From assembly GCF_002338065.1 (NCBI RefSeq), contig NZ_DDHJ01000011.1:62001-126000 (forward strand): a DNA stretch of 64,000 nucleotides. Reading direction: 5' to 3'. This stretch comes from Pseudomonas sp. UBA1879. Lineage in GTDB: Bacteria > Pseudomonadota > Gammaproteobacteria > Pseudomonadales > Pseudomonadaceae. The notes beneath the pieces are model-generated. The model did not search any database, was not told where the DNA came from, and saw nothing but the letters and a program-made list of their open reading frames with translations. This document shows, in pieces, positions 58,851 to 64,000 of this stretch. Numbering within the stretch: position 1 is the stretch's first letter; every line of letters begins with the position of its first letter. Both the position numbers and the translations under genes were made by a program.

Positions 58851-59899
58851 TCAGGGCGATCCGCCACGGCGGCCTCGGCGAACGTCGCCATGCCGTTGTG
58901 CAGCTCACACGCCAGGCGCATCAGCGGTACCGCCAATGCCGCGCCGCTGCCTTCGCCCAGACGCAGTCCCAGTTCCAGCAACGGCTCGGCCTGCAACGTT
59001 TCCAGCACATGGCGGTGACCCGGCTCGGCACCGCGATGCCCAAAGAACAACCATTCGCGGCACGACGGGTTCAAGCGCACCGCCACCAGTGCCGCCACGC
59101 TGCAGATGAAACCGTCGACCAACGCAGCGATGCCCTCTTGTGCGCAGGCCAGATAAGCGCCCACCAGCGCCGCCACTTCAAAGCCGCCCAGCGCACGCAG
59201 ACTGCCCAATGCGTCGCCGGACTGGGACGTGTGTAACTGCAATGCCCGTTCGATGACTTGCGCCTTGTGCTGAATGCCGTGCGCGTCGAGCCCTGTACCT
59301 GGGCCGACCAGCAGCGGCGCCGGGCAGTTCAGCAGCGAGCAGGCCACGGCACTGGCCGCCGTGGTGTTGCCAATGCCCATCTCGCCGCCAATGAACAGCT
59401 GAGTGCCCGCCGCTTTGGCGCGCAACACGCTGTCACGCCCGCCCGCCAGTGCGCTGTCCAGTTGGGCTTGAGTCATCGCCTCGCTTTTGGCGAAGTTGGC
59501 GGTGCCCATGCCGAGGTCAAGGTGACGCACGCCGGGCAGGTTCAAGGGCGAAACCGTGCCGAGATCGACCACGTCCAGCTGCGCTGAAAGCTGCTTCGCC
59601 AGCACGCTGATCGCCGCGCCGCCCATGATGAAGTTGTGCAGCATCTGCCCGGTGACGGCCTGCGGATAGGCCGACACGCCTTCCTCGACGACCCCATGAT
59701 CCCCGGCGAAAATCGCGATCCAGACATTGTCCACGACAGGTTTGACCCGGCCCTGTAAACCGGCCAGCTGTACCGCAACCGTTTCCAGTTGGCCCAGTGA
59801 GTCTGTAGGCTTGGTCAGTTGCTGCTGTCGGGCCAAGGCCTGTTCGCGGCTGGAGTGATCGATTTCTTGAGACGGCGCGAGCCACCAGGCGTTGCTCAT
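58847..59899 (-). CDS. cobT: nicotinate-nucleotide--dimethylbenzimidazole phosphoribosyltransferase
   Basis: Activates the lower ligand of cobalamin by making alpha-ribazole-5'-phosphate from DMB and NaMN; 350 residues. Family features are IFAGDHGVVEEGVSAYP, GEMGIGNTTAASAV, the GPGTGLDAHGIQHK loop and GEGSGAALA near the C-terminus, where the catalytic Glu normally lies. The start ATG 59899 overlaps the cobU stop (ATGA); the longer frame to 59959 lies inside cobU. Confidence 0.95.
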   Translation of the reverse strand: MSNAWWLAPSQEIDHSSREQALARQQQLTKPTDSLGQLETVAVQLAGLQGRVKPVVDNVWIAIFAGDHGVVEEGVSAYPQAVTGQMLHNFIMGGAAISVLAKQLSAQLDVVDLGTVSPLNLPGVRHLDLGMGTANFAKSEAMTQAQLDSALAGGRDSVLRAKAAGTQLFIGGEMGIGNTTAASAVACSLLNCPAPLLVGPGTGLDAHGIQHKAQVIERALQLHTSQSGDALGSLRALGGFEVAALVGAYLACAQEGIAALVDGFICSVAALVAVRLNPSCREWLFFGHRGAEPGHRHVLETLQAEPLLELGLRLGEGSGAALAVPLMRLACELHNGMATFAEAAVADRPE

Positions 59900-60417
59900 A
59901 GCGGGGATCCTTTCAGGGTCATGGGCAATCCGGCGACCGTGAACACCACGCGCTGGCAACGTTCGGCCAACGCTTGATGCAGCCAGCCGGCTTCATCGAC
60001 ATAACGACGGGTCAGCTCACCGAGGGGCACGACGCCCAGCCCGGTTTCGTTGCTGACAAAAATGATTTCACCCGGCAATTGCGCCAGGCAATCGATCAGG
60101 GCGTCGCGCTCCTGCGTCAGTCGCTGCGGATCGTCCAGCATCAGCAGATTGGTCAGCCACAGGGTCAGGCAGTCCACCAACAGGCAGCGGCTCTGCCCTG
60201 CGCTTTCCTTCAATACACGGGCCAGTTCGAGCGGTTCTTCGACCAAGCCCCAAGTAGCCGGGCGACGTGCGCGGTGCGACGCCACCCGTTGATTCATTTC
60301 GCCGTCCAGCGGCTGGCTGGTGGCGATGTACACCACGTCGAGGCCGCTGTCGCTGGCCAATTTTTCGGCCAGCCGGCTCTTGCCGGAACGCGCACCGCCG
60401 AGGATCAATTGCTGCAT
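59896..60417 (-). CDS. cobU: adenosylcobinamide kinase / adenosylcobinamide-phosphate guanylyltransferase
   Basis: Bifunctional enzyme of 173 residues (CobP in aerobic nomenclature) that phosphorylates adenosylcobinamide and transfers GMP to it. The P-loop is LGGARSGKSRLAE; the guanylylated His lies in NQRVASHRARRP, and NETGLGVVPLGELTRRYVDEAGWLHQ is characteristic. It overlaps the cobQ end by 13 bases. Confidence 0.95.
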   Translation of the reverse strand: MQQLILGGARSGKSRLAEKLASDSGLDVVYIATSQPLDGEMNQRVASHRARRPATWGLVEEPLELARVLKESAGQSRCLLVDCLTLWLTNLLMLDDPQRLTQERDALIDCLAQLPGEIIFVSNETGLGVVPLGELTRRYVDEAGWLHQALAERCQRVVFTVAGLPMTLKGSPL

Positions 60418-61895
60418 TTAACAGGCTCCAGGCCGCAGAGTTCGCGCAGCAGTTTGCCGTCCAGGTGCTGCTCCACCAGATCCGCCAGCCGCTCGATGTC
60501 CCGCTCGCGCAAGGCGTGATAATCGACCTGCTGCACGTTCTGCAAACCGGCCCAACGCAGCAAGGCACTGCTGGACGCCGGGTGTTCGAACAGGCCATGC
60601 AAGTACGTGCCCAATACCTGGCCATCGGCACTTTGCGCGCCATCGCATCGACCGTCACTGAGCTGCACCAATGGGCGTTCCAGCGCAGGCCCGGTGGTCA
60701 CGCCCGCGTGAATTTCGTAGCCGCTGACGTCGGCGCCTTCCAGGGTCAAATGCCCTGAGACGTTGCGCAGCTGCTTTTCCTGCTCCAGCACCGTGCTCAT
60801 CGCCAGCAGCCCTAGACCCGGACTTGATCCCGCCGCGCCTTCCAGTCCCAGCGGGTCATGTAAATGCTCGCCGAGCATTTGCAAGCCCCCGCAGATGCCC
60901 AACACCTTGCCGCCGTAGCGCAGGTGTCGGGCAATGGCGGTTTCCCAGCCGTTATTGCGCAGGTAGGTCAGGTCGCTGCGCACGCTCTTCGAGCCCGGCA
61001 GGATGATCAGGTCGGCGGGGGGGATCGGCTGACCGGGCCCGACGAATTGCAGATTCACTTGCGGATGCAGACGCAGCGGGTCGAAATCGGTGTGATTACT
61101 GATGCGCGGCAGCACCGGCACGACGACGTTCAGCACTTGGTCGGCCTTGTCGGTCTGTCGCTGATCGAGGCCGTCTTCGGCCTCCAGGTGCAGGTCCATG
61201 ACATAGGGCAAAACGCCCACCACCGGTTTGCCGGTGCGCTGCTCAAGCCAATCCAGACCCGGTTGCAGCAAGGCGATGTCGCCCCTGAAACGGTTGATGA
61301 TGAAGCCCTTCACCCGCGCCTGTTCACTGGGAGACAACAACTCCAGCGTGCCCACCAAGTGCGCGAAAACGCCGCCGCGATTGATGTCAGCGATGAGTAA
61401 CACCGGGCAATCCACGGCCTCGGCAAAGCCCATGTTCGCAATGTCCCCCGCCCGCAGATTGATTTCCGCCGGCGAACCCGCGCCTTCGACCATCACCACC
61501 GGCCAGCCTTCGCTCAGTCGCCGATGAGACGCCAGCACCGCCTGCATGGCGATAGCTTTGTAGTCGTGATAGGCAACCGCGTTCATGGTAGTCACCGCGC
61601 GACCGTGAATGATCACCTGCGCGCCGGTGTCGCTGTTGGGTTTGAGCAGCACCGGGTTCATGTCGGTATGGGGTTCGAGGCCACAGGCCTGAGCCTGCAC
61701 CGCTTGCGCCCGACCAATCTCGCCACCGTCGGCGGTCACTGCGCTGTTGAGCGCCATGTTCTGCGGCTTGAACGGCACCGTGGGCACGCCCTGACGGGTC
61801 AGCCAGCGACACAGCGCAGTCACCAGGGTGCTTTTGCCGGCGTCTGAAGTGGTGCCCTGCACCATCAGGGTTTTGCCGGGCTTAGGAAGATTCAT
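60405..61895 (-). CDS. cobQ: cobyric acid synthase
   Basis: Glutamine-dependent amidase of 496 residues that amidates four carboxylates of adenosylcobyrinic acid diamide. The N-terminal dethiobiotin-synthetase-like ATPase has MVQGTTSDAGKSTLVTAL. The C-terminal class I glutaminase-like domain has the nucleophile Cys in VLGICGGLQMLGEHL and a His in TYLHGLFEHP. It overlaps the upstream aminotransferase-type gene by 14 bases. Confidence 0.96.
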   Translation of the reverse strand: MNLPKPGKTLMVQGTTSDAGKSTLVTALCRWLTRQGVPTVPFKPQNMALNSAVTADGGEIGRAQAVQAQACGLEPHTDMNPVLLKPNSDTGAQVIIHGRAVTTMNAVAYHDYKAIAMQAVLASHRRLSEGWPVVMVEGAGSPAEINLRAGDIANMGFAEAVDCPVLLIADINRGGVFAHLVGTLELLSPSEQARVKGFIINRFRGDIALLQPGLDWLEQRTGKPVVGVLPYVMDLHLEAEDGLDQRQTDKADQVLNVVVPVLPRISNHTDFDPLRLHPQVNLQFVGPGQPIPPADLIILPGSKSVRSDLTYLRNNGWETAIARHLRYGGKVLGICGGLQMLGEHLHDPLGLEGAAGSSPGLGLLAMSTVLEQEKQLRNVSGHLTLEGADVSGYEIHAGVTTGPALERPLVQLSDGRCDGAQSADGQVLGTYLHGLFEHPASSSALLRWAGLQNVQQVDYHALRERDIERLADLVEQHLDGKLLRELCGLEPVKCSN

Positions 61896-62895
61896 GCACG
61901 CCCCGGGAAAATTCGCTCAGCGCCTGTTCGAATCGCTGCCAATCGGCTTCTTCACGGGGCAGGCCGAAACGCAGGCTGCTGTTATGCGGCCCTGCGTTGA
62001 GGAAGATCCGCAGCAGAATCCCGCGCTGGGCGCAGAACTCATGCAGCTCAGCGGCCAACGGCGTGATCAGCCATTGGAATAACGCGCAACCGCCTTGAGG
62101 CGCCAGGCCTTGGCGGGTCAAAAGGTCCACCAGACGCGCACTGGCCTGTTCCGTGCGTTGCCGTTGCAGCCGCTGACCTTCAACGTCCGCGAGACAGACT
62201 TTGCCGAGAATGCGCGTAGGACCGCTCACCGACCAGGGTCCGATCTGTTTGGCCAACACTTTGAGAAAACGCGATTCGGCCAGTACGAAGCCCAGCCTCA
62301 CTCCCGCAAGACCGAAGAATTTGCCGAACGAGCGCAAGACGATCAGGCCGGGGCGCTGGGTTTCGGCAGCGAGGCTCAGGTGGGGGGTGTTGTCCATAAA
62401 GGCTTCATCCACCACCAGCCAGCCGCCGCGCTCCGCCAGGCGCGCATGCCACGCCAACAGGCGTTCGGGCGTCAGGCTCAGGCCCGTAGGGTTATTCGGG
62501 TTGACCACCACCAGCACGTCGAGGGTGTCGATGAAGCGTTCCACCTCATGCTCCAGCACTTCACGCACCAGAAACCCGGTGCTGCGCCAGGCCTCGGCAT
62601 GCTCGGCATAACACGGCGACAGCACGCCGACCTTGCCCGCCTGACGCAAACGCGGCAGCGCCTGAATCGCGGCTTGGGAACCGGCCACCGGCAGGACATC
62701 CGGCGCACCGTAATAAGCACAGGCCGCCGCCTCCAGCCCGTCATCGGTTTCCGGCAAACGCGCCCACGCGGCCTCCGGGATGGGGGGAACCGGCCACGAC
62801 CACGGCGAAATCCCACTGGACAGGTCCACCCAGTCGGCCTCATCGATGCCGTATTTCTGGACCGCACCGCGCAACCGACCACCGTGCTCAAGCAT
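61882..62895 (-). CDS. cobC: threonine-phosphate decarboxylase-like PLP enzyme (aerobic CobC)
   Basis: PLP-dependent enzyme of 337 residues supplying (R)-1-amino-2-propanol phosphate, the linker of cobalamin; it is named CobC in P. denitrificans and CobD in Salmonella. The PLP lysine is in LRSFGKFFGLAGVRLGF, with NPNNPTGLSL and VVDEAFMDN. The start ATG 62895 (MLEHGGRLRGAVQKYGI) overlaps the cbiB stop by 8 bases. The symbol repeats that of the phosphatase because two nomenclatures share it. Confidence 0.92.
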   Translation of the reverse strand: MLEHGGRLRGAVQKYGIDEADWVDLSSGISPWSWPVPPIPEAAWARLPETDDGLEAAACAYYGAPDVLPVAGSQAAIQALPRLRQAGKVGVLSPCYAEHAEAWRSTGFLVREVLEHEVERFIDTLDVLVVVNPNNPTGLSLTPERLLAWHARLAERGGWLVVDEAFMDNTPHLSLAAETQRPGLIVLRSFGKFFGLAGVRLGFVLAESRFLKVLAKQIGPWSVSGPTRILGKVCLADVEGQRLQRQRTEQASARLVDLLTRQGLAPQGGCALFQWLITPLAAELHEFCAQRGILLRIFLNAGPHNSSLRFGLPREEADWQRFEQALSEFSRGVHESS

Positions 62896-63796
62896 AGAAT
62901 TCAGTCCCCAGGCACAACACCAGCAACCACAGCCAGACGCCACGCTGCACCAGTTGCCAGCCTTGATCAATGGCATTCGCATCGGCTGGCGCACCTTCGC
63001 CCAAGGACGGGCGCTGATGCAGTTCGCCGTGATAAATCGCAGGGCCGCCCAGTTGCACGCCCAGCGCCCCGGCGCCAGCCGCCATCACCGGGCCCGCATT
63101 CGGGCTGTCCCATTTGGGCGCCTGGGTCCGCCAGCAACGCAGCGCCAGTCGGGTGTGGCCGAGCAAGGCGTAGGTCAACGCCACAAGCCGGGCCGGAATG
63201 TAGTTCAGCAAGTCGTCGATTTTTGCCGCAGCCCAGCCGAAACGCTCGAAGCGCTCGTTTCGATAGCCCCACATCGCGTCGAGGGTGTTGCTCAAGCGAT
63301 AGAGAATCACGCCGGGCGCGCCCAGCACGACGAACCAGAAGATCGCAGCGAACACCGCATCGCTGCCGTTTTCGAGGACCGACTCGGTGGCGGCGCGGGC
63401 GACCTCGGTGGCGTCCAGTTCCGAGGTCTGGCGGCTCACCAGAAAGCCGACCCGACGCCGCGCTTCTCCCAGATCGTCGCTGCGCAACGCCTGCGCCACT
63501 GGCGCGACGTGTTCGCCCAGACTGCGCAGGCCCAAGGCGAAATACAGCGCGGCCACGTCCACCAGCCAGCCGATGTAAGGCAACCCACTCAGGAGCGTGA
63601 CCAGGAGGGTCAGCGGGATGACCGCGATGAACCAGGCCGTCACGCCATGGCTGCGCCAGCCGCGGCCGCCGCTGTTGAAGCGTTGCTCGATGCGCTCGGC
63701 GTATCGGCCAAACGCCACCAGCGGGTGGTTCCGTTTTGGCTCGCCCAGCAGCGCGTCCAGCGCAACCCCGGCGACGCTCAACAACGCCACGCTCAT
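62888..63796 (-). CDS. cbiB: adenosylcobinamide-phosphate synthase
   Basis: Inner-membrane enzyme of 302 residues (CobD in aerobic nomenclature) attaching aminopropanol phosphate to cobyric acid. Family motifs are LDALLGEPKRNHPLVAFGR near the N-terminus, SRQTSELDATEVARAATESV, and the WDSPNAGPVMAAGAGALGVQLGG block. Four to five membrane helices are visible. ATG 63796 has GGGGTGAG upstream and overlaps the bluB stop as ATGA. Confidence 0.94.
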   Translation of the reverse strand: MSVALLSVAGVALDALLGEPKRNHPLVAFGRYAERIEQRFNSGGRGWRSHGVTAWFIAVIPLTLLVTLLSGLPYIGWLVDVAALYFALGLRSLGEHVAPVAQALRSDDLGEARRRVGFLVSRQTSELDATEVARAATESVLENGSDAVFAAIFWFVVLGAPGVILYRLSNTLDAMWGYRNERFERFGWAAAKIDDLLNYIPARLVALTYALLGHTRLALRCWRTQAPKWDSPNAGPVMAAGAGALGVQLGGPAIYHGELHQRPSLGEGAPADANAIDQGWQLVQRGVWLWLLVLCLGTEFYA

Positions 63797-64000
63797 GCAC
63801 TCACCCCCCATCGGTTTTCGTAGACCAACTCATGCAGCGGACGTGCCTGCGCCCACCCCTCCAACACCAACATCGGCGCCGGATAGAACTCCTTGACCGG
63901 GCCCAGGCACAAAATTGCCAAGGGTTTTGAACCGGTTGGCATTTGCAGCAGGTCGGCCAACGCCTGCGGGTCGAACAATGACACCCAGCCCATGCCCAGA
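63793..64000 (-). CDS. bluB: 5,6-dimethylbenzimidazole synthase BluB, C-terminal part (cut by window edge)
   Basis: The final 68 or so codons of a flavin destructase of the nitroreductase fold that breaks FMNH2 to make the lower ligand DMB with oxygen. The visible part (MGWVSLFDPQALADLLQMP, LAILCLGPVKEFYPAPML, ending HELVYENRWG) is typical of the BluB C-terminus. It overlaps cbiB by ATGA. The upstream cob genes and any cobalamin riboswitch lie beyond the right edge. Confidence 0.9.
   Translation of the reverse strand, partial: LGMGWVSLFDPQALADLLQMPTGSKPLAILCLGPVKEFYPAPMLVLEGWAQARPLHELVYENRWGVSA

Overview
This window is Pseudomonas chromosome, most likely from the fluorescens/syringae side of the genus. 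The evidence is a set of gene blocks whose order matches P. aeruginosa PAO1 from memory: gyrA-serC-pheA-hisC-tyrA/aroA-cmk-rpsA-ihfB, mtnA/mtaD-ubiG-mupP-yciK, gbuR/gbuA, and the cob operon. High coding density, high GC, ATGA gene overlaps and Pseudomonas-type REP palindromes agree with this. I saw no rRNA, tRNA, CRISPR array, transposase or prophage block.

Layout. 1-4960: a two-component system divergent from a second periplasmic disulfide system (DsbD2, a membrane thioredoxin, DsbG), with a perfect heptanucleotide tandem repeat between them. 5101-7835: a TetR regulator, a FabF-like ketosynthase and a short-chain dehydrogenase. 8020-15297: comEA and a very small O-antigen/exopolysaccharide island (wbpM, wbpL, phosphomannomutase, a beta-CASP hydrolase, lapA) in the place where the B-band O-antigen cluster lies in P. 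aeruginosa. 15317-26903: ihfB, rpsA, cmk and the aromatic/serine biosynthesis genes, ending at gyrA. 27209-32337: methylthioadenosine salvage (mtnA, mtaD), ubiquinone methyltransferase ubiG, the MurNAc-6P phosphatase mupP and a YciK-like dehydrogenase.

32635-36865 holds the most interesting gene. undA encodes a heme-oxygenase-like non-heme iron enzyme that makes the volatile alkene 1-undecene. It lies directly downstream of a membrane GGDEF-EAL protein and convergent with a soluble diguanylate cyclase. 37140-41728: an ABC exporter overlapping a DsbA-like protein, trhO, bolA and a DUF2059 protein. 42181-46279: fumC, a flavodoxin-fold oxidoreductase, a DUF6316 protein, a DTW-domain tRNA enzyme and the LysR regulator GbuR. 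46434-51442: gbuA (guanidinobutyrase), a sodium:solute symporter, an acyl-carrier-like protein lacking the serine, a 41-residue PA1414-family small protein and an NCS1 permease. 51789-53273: rmuC, then a 947-base gene-free stretch with a DnaA-box palindrome. 54221-57430: two small unknown or poorly known genes, a FadL porin and a periplasmic glutathione peroxidase. 57546-64000: the late cobalamin operon (cobS, cobC, cobT, cobU, cobQ, cobD-type decarboxylase, cbiB, and the end of bluB), translationally coupled and leaving the window at the right edge.

Repeats are concentrated between genes. There are several REP singlets and inverted pairs, and a second repeat family occurs as inverted pairs on both sides of the fumC/oxidoreductase pair.
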